Source of the DNA: Bacillus sp. PAMC26568
GTDB taxonomy: Bacteria; Bacillota; Bacilli; Bacillales; Bacillaceae
Reading direction: 5' to 3'
Assembly (NCBI RefSeq): GCF_014235785.1
Contig: NZ_CP060137.1
Coordinates: 2,046,001 to 2,110,000, forward strand
DNA: 64,000 nucleotides
Shown: positions 18,599 to 27,371 of the stretch, piece after piece
Layout: each line of letters opens with the position of its first letter
Position numbering within the stretch: position 1 is the first letter of the stretch
The notes under the pieces: model-generated
Seen by the model: the letters and a program-made list of their open reading frames with translations, nothing else
The model's database searches: none
Told to the model about the DNA's origin: nothing
Translations under genes and position numbers: made by a program

Positions 18599-19594
18599 GT
18601 GATTGAAGTAAGGGATTTAAAGAAAGAATACAAGCTGGTAAAGAGAGATCCTGGTCTCAGAGGGGCGATGAAGTCTCTTTTCAGACGAACGTATGTTACG
18701 AAAACAGCTGTAAAAGGGGTTAATTTTCATATTAAGAAAGGGGAAATGATTGGTTACATTGGCGCAAATGGAGCTGGAAAGTCGACAACCATCAAGATGC
18801 TGACAGGTATATTGACGCCTTCATCAGGGGAAGTGAAAGTAGGGGGAATTGTGCCTTACAAAAACAGAAAACAAAATGCAAAGCAGATAGGTGCCGTTTT
18901 CGGGCAGAGGACACAACTTTTTTGGGACATTCCTGTTTCAGAATCGTTTGATTTACTAAAGCACATTTATGAAATTCCTGAAGTGCAATTTAAAGAAACA
19001 GTAAGGTTGTTTACAGAGGTGCTTCAATTAGAACCGCTGCTTTCAATTCCAGTCAGGCAGCTATCATTGGGACAAAAAATGAGATGTGAGCTTGCTGCAG
19101 CGTTTTTGCATAGACCTGATGTTGTTTATTTAGATGAACCGACCATTGGTCTGGATGTTGCCGTAAAGGTAAGAATCCGAAAATTCATTAAAGAAATGAA
19201 TGCTCTTTGGGGTACGACGGTGCTTCTTACAACGCATGATATGCAGGATATTGAAGAGATTTGCAATCGAATTATCATTATTGATAATGGATCTATATTA
19301 TATGATGGAGATTTGCATGAAATAAAAGATACGTTTGCTGCAAAAAGAGAAATACATTTTGAAGTTGAAAATGTGCAAACGTTTTCCAATCCTGAATCTA
19401 TACAAGATCATGTGGAAATGAGGGTAATTGACGAAGAGCAGCAGCAAAAAGTCATTTTAGCTTTTTCTCAAAAAGAAATCGCCGCATCCGAAGTGATTTC
19501 AGCCGTTCTTTCAGAAAATGACATCATAGATCTTTCGTTAAATGATCCAAAGATTGAAACAATAGTTGAAGAAATATATAACCGCGGACTTTAG
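18599..19594 (+). CDS. ABC transporter ATP-binding protein (DrrA-type)
   Basis: This is a 331-residue ABC ATPase. Walker A is GANGAGKST (55-63), the signature is LSLGQKMRCELAAAF, Walker B is VVYLDEPTIGLD, and the switch His is in LLTTHDMQD. A C-terminal extension of about 90 residues (EIHFEVENVQTF onward) is typical of DrrA/NatA-like exporters. It starts at GTG behind AAAGGGGG. It is the first gene of a three-gene operon with two PF06182-type permeases (gaps of 9 and 12 nt). It powers export of an unknown substrate. Confidence 0.88.
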   Translation: MIEVRDLKKEYKLVKRDPGLRGAMKSLFRRTYVTKTAVKGVNFHIKKGEMIGYIGANGAGKSTTIKMLTGILTPSSGEVKVGGIVPYKNRKQNAKQIGAVFGQRTQLFWDIPVSESFDLLKHIYEIPEVQFKETVRLFTEVLQLEPLLSIPVRQLSLGQKMRCELAAAFLHRPDVVYLDEPTIGLDVAVKVRIRKFIKEMNALWGTTVLLTTHDMQDIEEICNRIIIIDNGSILYDGDLHEIKDTFAAKREIHFEVENVQTFSNPESIQDHVEMRVIDEEQQQKVILAFSQKEIAASEVISAVLSENDIIDLSLNDPKIETIVEEIYNRGL

Positions 19595-19603
19595 GAGGTG
19601 TGA

Positions 19604-20395
19604 ATGTTGAACAAATATTTAATGTTCACAAAATCTCAAATGCAGATCAATACGGCATATTCCGCATGGTACTGGGCAGGAACGATTTCGTCCATTATGC
19701 GTTTGATGATTATGTTTTATTTTTGGCATGCTGTATACGATGGAAAAGATACAATTCAAAACTTAACGCTGCAGGATATGCTGACGTATATTGTCGTAGC
19801 AATGTTTATTCAAGGATATGTTTCTGGAGCAGGAAACGAATTGGCCCATGAAATAAGAGATGGAAATATTGCCATTGAATTAATGAGACCCTACGATGTT
19901 ATTTTTAAGCTTATATTCATGGACTTTGGCGGCAAGATTACACATTTTTTACGGGAAACGATTCCGCTTATGGTTATTGCATTCATATTTATACATATTA
20001 CATGGCCAGGTTCGGTTGAAGCTGCTCTGCTGTTTGTCATTAGCGCTGGCTTTGGAATCTGGATTGGAACATTTTTTGATTTGATGATCGGAATTGTTGC
20101 TTTTTGGACAGTTAACGTTTGGGGGTTAAGAGTGCTGAAAGACGGAGTGATCACCTTTTTCTCCGGAGCGCTTGTTCCGATTACTCTATTTCCGGGATGG
20201 CTTGAGTCCATAAGCGCATATTTACCGTTTCAAGCTATGGTTTTCACTCCAGTTTCCATATATACCGGAATCGTTGAAGGGTCTGACGCCTATGTTGCAG
20301 TTCTTATTCAATTTGGCTGGTGTCTTGGAATGTTTGTCATCATGAAACTAATTTGGGCACAGGCGATTAAGAAAGTAACTATTTTTGGCGGGTAA
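19604..20395 (+). CDS. ABC-2 type permease (DUF990/PF06182 family)
   Basis: This 263-residue membrane protein has six predicted helices. The N-terminal amphipathic stretch and the YIVVAMFIQGYVSGAGNELA and EIRDGNIAIELMRPYDVIF segments are typical of the first permease in DUF990 exporters. AGGAGGTG lies 7 nt before the ATG. It pairs with the next gene to form a heterodimeric channel with the preceding ATPase. Confidence 0.83.
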   Translation: MLNKYLMFTKSQMQINTAYSAWYWAGTISSIMRLMIMFYFWHAVYDGKDTIQNLTLQDMLTYIVVAMFIQGYVSGAGNELAHEIRDGNIAIELMRPYDVIFKLIFMDFGGKITHFLRETIPLMVIAFIFIHITWPGSVEAALLFVISAGFGIWIGTFFDLMIGIVAFWTVNVWGLRVLKDGVITFFSGALVPITLFPGWLESISAYLPFQAMVFTPVSIYTGIVEGSDAYVAVLIQFGWCLGMFVIMKLIWAQAIKKVTIFGG

Positions 20396-20407
20396 AGGGG
20401 GGCAAAT

Positions 20408-21202
20408 ATGCTGAAACGGTACGCAAAGCTTTATTATATTTTTGCTAAAAATCATATAAAAGTGATGATGGAATACAGAGTTGATTTTTTTATCGGTGTG
20501 ATCAGTGTTATGCTGCAGCAATTTGCAAGTATTTTCTTCGTAAAAGTCGTGTTTGATCATATTGAACAAATTAACGGCTGGTCGTTTTATGAAATCTTAT
20601 TTATCTATGGTATTGCAGCTACAGGAAGGTCTCTGCATCATATATTCTTTGATAACCTATGGACACTTGGATGGCAATATGTACGCCCAGGACAGTTGGA
20701 CCGGCTTTTGATCAGACCGATTAATCCGCTGTTTCATGTGTGTGCAGACAGACTTCAGCAGGACGGATTAGGCCAGCTTGCAATCGGCATTATTATTTTG
20801 GCAAGTGCCTTTTTGCATCTAGATCTGGCATTTGGTATGTTGGAATGGGTTATGCTCGTTATCATGATCATTTCAAGCGGCTTGATCTATATTGCCATCA
20901 ACTTATTCTTTGCTACGTTTTCATTCTGGATGATAGATAGTCTGCCAGTTGTGTATGCTGTGTTTAATTTAAGTGAATTTGCCAAGTATCCCCTGACAAT
21001 CTATAACAAAACAATTCGTATCTTTTTAACCTGGGTTATTCCATATGGCTTTACTGCTTTTTATCCTGCAGCGTGGTTTTTGGACCGCACGGGGTACGGT
21101 TATGTAGGTGTGGTCTCGCCATTAATAGGTGTCGGAGCGATTGCGATTGCTTACATTTTTTGGCTTTTCGGGTTGAAGGCTTATGCAAGTACAGGGACTT
21201 AA
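20408..21202 (+). CDS. ABC-2 type permease (DUF990/PF06182 family)
   Basis: This 264-residue membrane protein has six helices and the family segment WQYVRPGQLDRLLIRPINPL, equivalent to the MRPYD region of its partner. AAAGGGGG lies 8 nt upstream of the ATG. It is the last gene of the ABC exporter operon and a terminator follows at 21215. The substrate is unknown; lipid, peptide or drug export are the family options. Confidence 0.83.
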   Translation: MLKRYAKLYYIFAKNHIKVMMEYRVDFFIGVISVMLQQFASIFFVKVVFDHIEQINGWSFYEILFIYGIAATGRSLHHIFFDNLWTLGWQYVRPGQLDRLLIRPINPLFHVCADRLQQDGLGQLAIGIIILASAFLHLDLAFGMLEWVMLVIMIISSGLIYIAINLFFATFSFWMIDSLPVVYAVFNLSEFAKYPLTIYNKTIRIFLTWVIPYGFTAFYPAAWFLDRTGYGYVGVVSPLIGVGAIAIAYIFWLFGLKAYASTGT

Positions 21203-21214
21203 TAGCTATAAATC

Positions 21215-21246
21215 GAGCGGGCCAATGAATGGACCTGCTCTTTTTT
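21215..21246 (+). terminator. Terminator of the ABC exporter operon
   Basis: GAGCGGGCC pairs imperfectly with GGACCTGCTC, followed by six T. Confidence 0.7.
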
Positions 21247-21390
21247 AGGAGTGAATGGAGTAAAGGACGAATAAAGCTGTAACATTTTAAAGCAGAAACC
21301 CTAAAATCCAATACGAATGCCCTTGTTTCTAGCTAGATTCACCAAACAAATGAAAACGTACATATCTATGCGCTGCAGCTGCCCAGCCTA

Positions 21391-21509
21391 TGTTGATTTC
21401 GTGTTTATTATCCGGGAAGCTGGTTTTATGATCCACTGAAACCTTCTTATAATCCGGAGACCAGGTTTTATCAGCCGGAACCGAGATCTTATTATCCGCG
21501 CCACAAATA
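21391..21509 (+). pseudogene. Tyr/Pro-rich coat-like gene remnant
   Basis: After an in-frame TGA at about 21393 an open frame reads VYYPGSWFYDPLKPSYNPET then RFYQPEPRSYYPRHK to the TAG at 21507. It is rich in Tyr and Pro in about 10-residue periods, as in some spore coat or exosporium proteins. There is no start codon or RBS, so this is probably the 3' end of a decayed gene. The remaining gap between 21247 and 21592 shows nothing else. Confidence 0.35.
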
Positions 21510-21592
21510 GAAAGTGGATATACATTTTTTCAACCTTTTTGCATAGACACCCCAAATTTGTCTAAAACTAAACAAAAACGGGGTTTTCAACG

Positions 21593-22315
21593 ATGAATCC
21601 ATACTTTCAGCATAACTCACAGCTTAATGAGTTCCGCCTATTTTCAAGCGAACATCTCTGGACAATCGTCATCATTCTTTTTCTGTCCATCCTACTTTTC
21701 ATTATGAAAAAGCAGGTCCGGTTAAGGAGACAATCCATTCGTTTCTTTCTTGCGGGTTTCCTTTTAATCTCCATGCTTAGTCATCAGCTTTGGCTCGTTC
21801 AAGAGGGTGCATGGAAGGCAAAATCATCTCTTCCGCTGCATCTTAGTGATCTTGCTGTCATTCTTGCGATCGTCATGCTAATAACAAAAAGCACCAAACT
21901 GTTTCAATTTATGTTTTTTGCAGGAATAGCAAGCTCCGTTCAAGCGATATTAACGCCTGATCTTGGTAAATATTCATTTCCGCATTTTCAATATATCGTC
22001 TTTTTCCTGACTCATGGAGGCGTGATTATTGCCTGCTTGTTTATGCTGCTTGCTTATCACTTAAGACCAACATGGTCCTCATTATGGGTATCCGTGCTGA
22101 TCGTCAACGGATATGCTGTTTGCATTTATTTTTTGAATAAGCTGTTGGATTCAAATTATTTATACATCAAAAAGAAACCTGATAATGCTTCTCTCTTAGA
22201 CGTTCTAGGGGAATGGCCGATGTATCTTTTCTGGATGGAACTTATCATGATAGCAAGCTTCTTATTCCTTTATGTATTATATAAACTGAAAAAAATCACC
22301 TCCAGCGGGAGGTGA
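21593..22315 (+). CDS. TIGR02206 family integral membrane protein (YwaF-like)
   Basis: This 240-residue membrane protein has six to seven helices. FSSEHLWTIVIILFLSILLF, LPLHLSDLAVILAIVMLIT and the DNASLLDVLGEWPMYLFWME segment match the TIGR02206 group that includes B. subtilis YwaF; function is unknown. The RBS is poor (AACGGGG upstream). Its stop lies within a terminator hairpin. Confidence 0.8.
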   Translation: MNPYFQHNSQLNEFRLFSSEHLWTIVIILFLSILLFIMKKQVRLRRQSIRFFLAGFLLISMLSHQLWLVQEGAWKAKSSLPLHLSDLAVILAIVMLITKSTKLFQFMFFAGIASSVQAILTPDLGKYSFPHFQYIVFFLTHGGVIIACLFMLLAYHLRPTWSSLWVSVLIVNGYAVCIYFLNKLLDSNYLYIKKKPDNASLLDVLGEWPMYLFWMELIMIASFLFLYVLYKLKKITSSGR

Positions 22316-22320
22316 TTTTA
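22292..22320 (+). terminator. Terminator overlapping the end of the ywaF-like gene
   Basis: AAATCACCTCC pairs with GGGAGGTGATTT around the loop AGC. Confidence 0.75.
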
Positions 22321-22321
22321 C

Positions 22322-22444
22322 TCATTTATGTGTTTTATTCGGCTTCTTTTTTCCAGGATTACTATTGCCTTGATGCTGTCTGTTTTCCTCGTCTTTTTCC
22401 TGTTTGTCATGTAATTTTTCAACAAAATCATTTGTATTATCCAT
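22322..22444 (-). CDS. DUF4023 family small protein
   Basis: This 40-residue hydrophilic protein begins MDNTNDFVEKLHDKQEKDEE and ends in a GKKKPNKTHK tail. That matches the DUF4023 family of tiny Bacillales proteins of unknown function. AGGAGG lies 9 nt before the ATG, giving strong start support. It is convergent with the ywaF-like gene. Confidence 0.75.
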   Translation of the reverse strand: MDNTNDFVEKLHDKQEKDEENRQHQGNSNPGKKKPNKTHK

Positions 22445-22668
22445 AGATTCAAGCCTCCTAAATCATTTAACTCTCTATTACTATGTCCATTTCGTCTGAA
22501 AAAATAAGTCCTATCGATAAACGGCGCCGAAAGAAGCTTGAATCATTATCAAGGTTTTTATTCTTGTCCTTTTTTCAAAAATCCTTTGCTGATTTGCCCA
22601 TTACGAAATCATTTTTGCAGCATATACTATCTTAACTTTTATGTATCACGGCAGAGGAGGACCTTTTA

Positions 22669-23349
22669 GTGAACAAAAAAATTCCTAAATATAAAGTTGG
22701 TGATATTGTCGTGATTATCATGTATAGTACGGTCGGAACGGTTACGAACGTTCATCAAATCGATCAGCATTACTTATATGAAGTAAATCACAGTGAAATT
22801 TTATATTTTGAAAATGCGATTCAGCTTTATGCAGACTATACTGGAAAAGTCATCGATTCTGAAAAAATTGAAATTGAGTTTATGTACCAAATTGGAGATA
22901 TTGTTCAAGTGAAGGGATATGAAGCTGAACTTTTTAAGGTCGTGGGCTATCGTACGGAGATATGGAGATACACAGAAGACGGATGGGAAGATGTTATTTA
23001 TGAACTTATGCGAATTAACGATGGAGAATGGCTTGAGGCATCTGATGAAGAGCTGACATTTGTGTTGGGGAAGAAAGAAGCTGGAACGTTTGTTCAGCAG
23101 CTGAGCCTCATGCACATCGTTTCTCCTGAAAATAAGTCGATGGATCAGCTTCTTGCGAAAGAAAAACTTCAAAAGCTTGAACCTCCAGTCCGTAAAGCAA
23201 AACGCACCCAAAATGATATTGTGAATGAACTGCTTGATATTTACAATGATTACAGGTCATTGTACCAGATGTTTGAAGATCCTGAATACAAAGAAATGAT
23301 GGATTTCATCATTGAAAGTTTATTAAAATATACAAACGATCATAAATGA
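22669..23349 (+). CDS. yodN: YodN-like protein
   Basis: This 226-residue soluble protein is of unknown function. Two repeated KVGDIVVI / QIGDIVQVKG segments (about 8-60 and 75-130) suggest two small beta-barrel (KOW/SH3-like) units. They are followed by a charged helical C-terminus (about 165-226). It starts at GTG behind GAGGAGG. The symbol rests on gene order (next to yozD, in the yod cluster) and length rather than on a distinctive motif. Its 3' end overlaps the convergent small gene at 23340 by 10 nt. Confidence 0.6.
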   Translation: MNKKIPKYKVGDIVVIIMYSTVGTVTNVHQIDQHYLYEVNHSEILYFENAIQLYADYTGKVIDSEKIEIEFMYQIGDIVQVKGYEAELFKVVGYRTEIWRYTEDGWEDVIYELMRINDGEWLEASDEELTFVLGKKEAGTFVQQLSLMHIVSPENKSMDQLLAKEKLQKLEPPVRKAKRTQNDIVNELLDIYNDYRSLYQMFEDPEYKEMMDFIIESLLKYTNDHK

Positions 23350-23516
23350 GAAAGCGTCAAAAGCAAATAGATAAAAAACGGAATACAACCGAATAACATA
23401 AAGCCCTTTAATAGATAGATCGTGTTCTCAAGCATGTTATCAAATCCTTCTCCATCAATAAATTTCAGTGCGTTTTGAATCATATCTGATTTTGAAACTA
23501 CTTGTAATGCTTTCAT
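23340..23516 (-). CDS. Small single-helix membrane protein
   Basis: This 58-residue protein begins MKALQVVSKSDMIQNALKF and carries one hydrophobic helix (about residues 34-56, LLKGFMLFGCIPFFIYLLLT). AAGGAGAT lies 6 nt before the ATG, which is strong support for a real gene. Its stop lies inside the 3' end of the convergent yodN-like gene. The family is not recognised. Confidence 0.6.
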   Translation of the reverse strand: MKALQVVSKSDMIQNALKFIDGEGFDNMLENTIYLLKGFMLFGCIPFFIYLLLTLSHL

Positions 23517-23663
23517 AAAATCATCTCCTTAGGCTTGTCCATTTACTATAAAGGTATGCGTCCCGGCATAGATTATGAACTTGAAATTTTATCGAATACG
23601 TATATAAAGAAGACATAGTTTCAGAAAATAGGACATATATACATTTACTAAGGGGGCGATGTT

Positions 23664-23840
23664 GTGAAAGAAATAGAAGTTATTATTGATACAGAAGAGA
23701 TGGCAGAATTCTTTTACAATGAGCTGACGAGAAGGGGCTATGTTCCCTCAGAACAGGAACTGGATGCTATCGCAGATATCGCATTCGATTACTTACTCGA
23801 AAAATGCATAATAGACGAAGAATTAGATGATATAGAATAA
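23664..23840 (+). CDS. yozD: YozD-like small protein
   Basis: This 58-residue acidic protein starts at GTG behind AGGGGGC. The sequence EIEVIIDTEEMAEFFYNELT and RRGYVPSEQELDAIADIAFD matches B. subtilis YozD, and yozD lies between yodN and yodM there as here. Function is unknown. A perfect terminator follows directly. In B. subtilis yodM is the next gene; here about 9.8 kb is inserted. Confidence 0.78.
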   Translation: MKEIEVIIDTEEMAEFFYNELTRRGYVPSEQELDAIADIAFDYLLEKCIIDEELDDIE

Positions 23841-23866
23841 ACGACGAGAGCTCTCGTCGTTTTTTA
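23841..23866 (+). terminator. Terminator of yozD
   Basis: ACGACGAGAG pairs perfectly with CTCTCGTCGT and six T follow. Confidence 0.88.
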
Positions 23867-24002
23867 ATGAAATCACTTCCATGAGGTTGTTATTTTCCAA
23901 GGAAATAAAGGATTTTTCCGGCAAGAATATTTAGGGAAGTCAATTTGAGTAAATCCAATTTGACATTCTTTGTCATGTCTTTGAAAGCCGCTTTTTGTTC
24001 AA

Positions 24003-24959
24003 AGGCGTCAAACCCAAAAACGGACAATACTTTGAAACCAATCTAAGTATATGTGAAAGGAATGGGGGACGTCGGTCCAGGCTTCCAATAATGTTGGGCT
24101 GGAACGTTTCACTTTTTCATCTGCCGCTGTGAAAAAATGTGGCCAGTAATCACTTCTTGATCCAGTATGTGAAGTGTGTTCCGCAAATGCTAATGCTTCC
24201 TTGAAAACTGCTGGATGAAAAAGGGTTTTATACATTGCCTTTCCCAATCTTATTCTTGCTTTAAGGTGAATAAAATGATCTACTTCAAGACCTGCAAGCG
24301 AATGTTTTTTGTCATAAAAATGCTTTTGATAAGGAAAGACAACATTCGTAAGTCCGCACTTTTCCTGTAGAATGTATGGCAGGGATTTCAGAACGGCGGC
24401 GGACTTTTTAATGAGCTGCTGTTCTACATAATGCTGTTCATTTGTAATAAGGGCGAGTGTATGCAGCGCGGATGGCTGAATAATGAAACATTTAATGCAG
24501 GGAGCAAATGAAAAAGCGGCTTCCCAACAGCAGCACTGATTTCGTATAAAAGCAATTGAGGATATGCATCATGAAAAATAAGCGCATTGGCAGATTCTAA
24601 AAAATGAAAGATTTTTTGTGATCTCCTCAATGGATAGAAAATGTTTGACCATCCCATTTTTCAGGTCAGTCATACTGTAACCGCCATTCCTAGAGACCAT
24701 GTGAGCGAGAAAAGCCCAATGAATTTCCGGGTGTTTCTTATAAAAATGCAAATAAGCCGCTGTTCTGGTAATGTTATTTTGTTGTGGAGGGCTGTCTGGT
24801 GTCGGATCCATTTGATAGGTTCTTTTTCATCACTAAATAGGACAACCGGCTGTGTTTATTGGAAAAGGATTCCGAAAGTGCAGTTTGAAGTTTCAATTTT
24901 CCTTCATTAGGTAATAGTACAGCTAATGCTTTTTTCTTACTAAGCGGGAGGATGTTCAT
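24003..24959 (-). pseudogene. Broken second DUF2515 (YppC-like) gene
   Basis: On the minus strand, pieces in different frames align in order with the intact DUF2515 protein at 5394. They are an N-terminal piece from ATG 24959 (MNILPLSKKKALAVLL), then NNITRTAAYLHFYKKHPEIH with AFLAHMVSRNGGYSMTDLKN, then IFHDAYPQLLLYEISAAVGK, and finally HTSHTGSRSDYWPHFF near 24170. At least four frameshifts separate them. It is a decayed paralogue; no product of normal length can be made. Confidence 0.85.
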
Positions 24960-25067
24960 GATAGCCAGCTCCTAAATCCTTGCCTCCTACTTACATATAA
25001 AAAAGCTGAAACTTTTGTTCATTTGAAACGTAAATAAAGACGAAACCAAAAGAAAGAGGGATAAAGC

Positions 25068-25232
25068 ATGTTAAAAAAGCTGATAAAGTCATTTCTAGGG
25101 AATAAATCACATCGTCGATACAGCAGCAGTGACCGCAAGCATCGGCATTATGGAAATCCCGCTCAATATGGTCATAAACATTACAAGAGAAAATCAAAAT
25201 CCAGCCGTTTCTCGAGATCTTATAGCAGCTAA
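25068..25232 (+). CDS. Small, very basic protein coupled to a kinase gene
   Basis: This is a 54-residue protein: a short amphipathic start MLKKLIKSFLGNKSHRRYSS followed by a low-complexity tail rich in Arg, His, Lys, Tyr and Ser (KHYKRKSKSSRFSRSYSS). GAGGG lies 7 nt before the ATG. Its stop TAA shares a base with the kinase start (TAATG at 25230-25234), so translation is coupled. The many Ser and Tyr residues make it a plausible kinase substrate or nucleic-acid/spore component; this is inference. It was found by reading a frame below 60 codons. Confidence 0.68.
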   Translation: MLKKLIKSFLGNKSHRRYSSSDRKHRHYGNPAQYGHKHYKRKSKSSRFSRSYSS

Positions 25233-26053
25233 TGTTCAACTGGATCTTAAAATACGCTGAAAGGCCTTTAAAACCAGGCACACATATTAAAGAACGATAT
25301 CTAATTAAGAAAGTTCTTGGTATGGGGAGCTATGGCATTTCCTATTTAGCAGAAGACAAAAAGGGGCAAAAGCCTGCAGTTGTTAAACAGCTAAGATCAT
25401 ATAAAGCACAGAGCAAGAAGGGATTGCATTCATTTCAGAGAGAAGCAGAAATTCTTTCAGCCCTGCATGAAACAGCTTTTCCAGCTTATTATGAAGACTT
25501 TCAATGGAGAAATAAAAATTTCATTGCGATGGAGTATATTGATGGTGAAACATTCGAGGATTTAATATTTATTAAGAAAGATTCGTATGATGAGAAGGAA
25601 TCCTTTCATATTTTGTTGAAAGTATTAATGGCCGTAAAGAATCTTCATGAAAAGGAGATTGTGCATAGAGATTTAAGGATCCCGAATATTCTTTTAAAGA
25701 ATCAGTCTATCCATATCATTGATTTCGGTTTAGCGAGACGGATGAGTAAAGAAAATGAAGAAAGCAAATCAGAATCGAAATACACAAAAGAGAAAAAGCT
25801 ATTTAGAGAATGTTCCTATCGAAGCGATTTTTTTGCATTAGGACATTTTGTGCTTTTTTTATTGTATTCAAGCTTTGAGCCTTCCACGAAAAAAAACAGT
25901 TGCTGGGAAGAAGAACTTGAATTATCAGCAGTAGCCAAAGAAATAATAAAACGGATGCTTCAGCTTCAAAAGCCGTTCGATTCAATCGACGAGCTTATAG
26001 AAGAAGTTACGAAGTGTACGGATGGGAGAGAGCAGAATGTCATTTTTCAATAA
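25232..26053 (+). CDS. Hanks-type serine/threonine protein kinase
   Basis: This is a 273-residue soluble kinase without membrane segment or PASTA domains. It has the Gly-loop LGMGSYGISYLAE (29-41), ATP-binding Lys52 (AVVKQL), the Glu helix (FQREAEIL, near 68-75), catalytic HRDLRIPN (145-152) with Asp147 and Asn152, and DFG at 164-166. All key residues are present, so it should be active. It starts on the stop codon of the small basic gene and its 3' end overlaps spo0M by 17 nt. The operon context points to phosphorylation linked to Spo0M or to sporulation; the substrate is unproven. Confidence 0.87.
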   Translation: MFNWILKYAERPLKPGTHIKERYLIKKVLGMGSYGISYLAEDKKGQKPAVVKQLRSYKAQSKKGLHSFQREAEILSALHETAFPAYYEDFQWRNKNFIAMEYIDGETFEDLIFIKKDSYDEKESFHILLKVLMAVKNLHEKEIVHRDLRIPNILLKNQSIHIIDFGLARRMSKENEESKSESKYTKEKKLFRECSYRSDFFALGHFVLFLLYSSFEPSTKKNSCWEEELELSAVAKEIIKRMLQLQKPFDSIDELIEEVTKCTDGREQNVIFQ

Positions 26054-26807
26054 AATTCTTTCAAGTGTAGGAATAGGTGCTGCAAAGGTGGATGCACGGT
26101 TATCTTCTGATAAAATTAGTTTAGGCGAGGAGCTTAAAGGAATCATTCATGTTCAAGGCGGTAACATTGAACAGCAGATTGATGAAATCTATTTATCTCT
26201 TCAAACGACCTATGTGAAAGAATCAGATGACAAAAAATATGAGCAGGCTGCAACTATCACAAAAGTAAAGATCAATGAACCATTTGTGATAATGGCAAAT
26301 GAAATAAAAGAAATTCCTTTTTCTTTTCCGCTTCCATTGGATACACCAATTTCATTAGGCTCTTCAAAGGTTTGGCTTGAGACAGGTCTTGATATTAAAG
26401 GGGCAGTCGATCCCAGCGATAAAGATTATTTGGAAGTGGTCCCCCCTGCGCTCGTACAAACCATATTTGCTGCATTGAGAGATTTGGGCTTTAATTTAAG
26501 AAAAGTAGAAAACGAAGCCGCTCCCTATCACTTGCGAAAGCGCCTTCCATTCGTACAGGAATTTGAGTTTTATCCAACTGGCGGACAGTTCCGCGGCAAG
26601 CTGGATGAACTTGAAGTCGTTATTTCAAATATAAGCAATCACGGAGTAGAGCTATTGCTTGAAGTTGATCGTCGAGCAAGAGGTCTGGGAGGCTTTTTAT
26701 CTGAAGCCCTTGAAATGGATGAATCAATGGTGAAAGTTACGTTCACACAAGGTGATCAGGCAAGCATCAGCCGGACTCTTGAAAACGTCATTCAAAGATA
26801 TAGTTAA
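26037..26807 (+). CDS. spo0M: Sporulation-control protein Spo0M
   Basis: This 256-residue protein opens MSFFNKILSSVGIGAAKVDA and has the arrestin-like Spo0M fold throughout (EELKGIIHVQGGNIEQQIDE, then FPLPLDTPISLGSSKVWLET). B. subtilis Spo0M is about this length and affects sporulation and cytokinesis. The ATG at 26037 was chosen because GGGAGAG lies 6 nt upstream and the N-terminus matches; the ATG at 26022 lacks an RBS. It overlaps the kinase gene by 17 nt, indicating translational coupling. A terminator follows. Confidence 0.9.
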   Translation: MSFFNKILSSVGIGAAKVDARLSSDKISLGEELKGIIHVQGGNIEQQIDEIYLSLQTTYVKESDDKKYEQAATITKVKINEPFVIMANEIKEIPFSFPLPLDTPISLGSSKVWLETGLDIKGAVDPSDKDYLEVVPPALVQTIFAALRDLGFNLRKVENEAAPYHLRKRLPFVQEFEFYPTGGQFRGKLDELEVVISNISNHGVELLLEVDRRARGLGGFLSEALEMDESMVKVTFTQGDQASISRTLENVIQRYS

Positions 26808-26815
26808 GAAAGAGT

Positions 26816-26850
26816 AACAGTGGTGATTGAGAAGATCACTGCTGTTTTTT
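26816..26850 (+). terminator. Terminator of the kinase-spo0M operon
   Basis: CAGTGGTGAT pairs with ATCACTGCTG (one mismatch), followed by six T. Confidence 0.8.
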
Positions 26851-26897
26851 ATGACGAGACTTCTCATGAATATTCTTAATCACAAGGAGAAATAACG

Positions 26898-27368
26898 TTG
26901 CAAAAAGAACATGCAAAATCACCAAAACTGCCGCTTCATGACAGTGAAAGGTTACAGTTAAGAAGCGCCAAAATTAAACTTTCGGATATAAAGAATATGG
27001 AATCAGATAAATTAGCATCACTTATTGGCATTTCAAAAGATCGTGCAAGAGAACTAGTGGGACTAGCTGTCTTTCAGTCCATCCCCTCTGTCGGACCGAA
27101 GCTTGCACACAATCTTGTCGTAGATTTAGGCTTTTCTGATGTAAGTGAACTGAGGGATAAAAAGGGAGAAGAGCTAGTGCATGAACTTGAGAAAAAATAC
27201 GGTGTATGGATGGATCCTTGTGTAGAAGACGTGATGAGATGTGCCGTTCATCATGCGAAACATCCAGAAAGTGATAAAAATTGGTGGGATTTTACCGAAG
27301 AGCGAAAGAGCTACCGTGAAAAGTATGGGTATCCTGAGGACCGACCTACAAAGGCATGGCATGAATAA
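26898..27368 (+). CDS. Cdd1-like helix-hairpin-helix protein
   Basis: This 156-residue protein contains HhH motifs (MESDKLASLIGISKDRAREL and FQSIPSVGPKLAHNLVVDLG, about 34-85). The C-terminal block WMDPCVEDVMRCAVHHAKHP then WWDFTEERKSYREKYGYPED is characteristic of the Cdd1 (pathogenicity locus, PF11731) family. Function is unknown; HhH suggests DNA contact. It starts at TTG, with AAGGAGA 9 nt upstream. A terminator follows. Confidence 0.82.
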   Translation: MQKEHAKSPKLPLHDSERLQLRSAKIKLSDIKNMESDKLASLIGISKDRARELVGLAVFQSIPSVGPKLAHNLVVDLGFSDVSELRDKKGEELVHELEKKYGVWMDPCVEDVMRCAVHHAKHPESDKNWWDFTEERKSYREKYGYPEDRPTKAWHE

Positions 27369-27371
27369 ATG

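Noticed and set aside
22669..23349. KOW-domain transcription factor for the yodN-like gene
   Set aside because: The two KVGDI segments are suggestive only; there are no further motifs supporting nucleic-acid binding.
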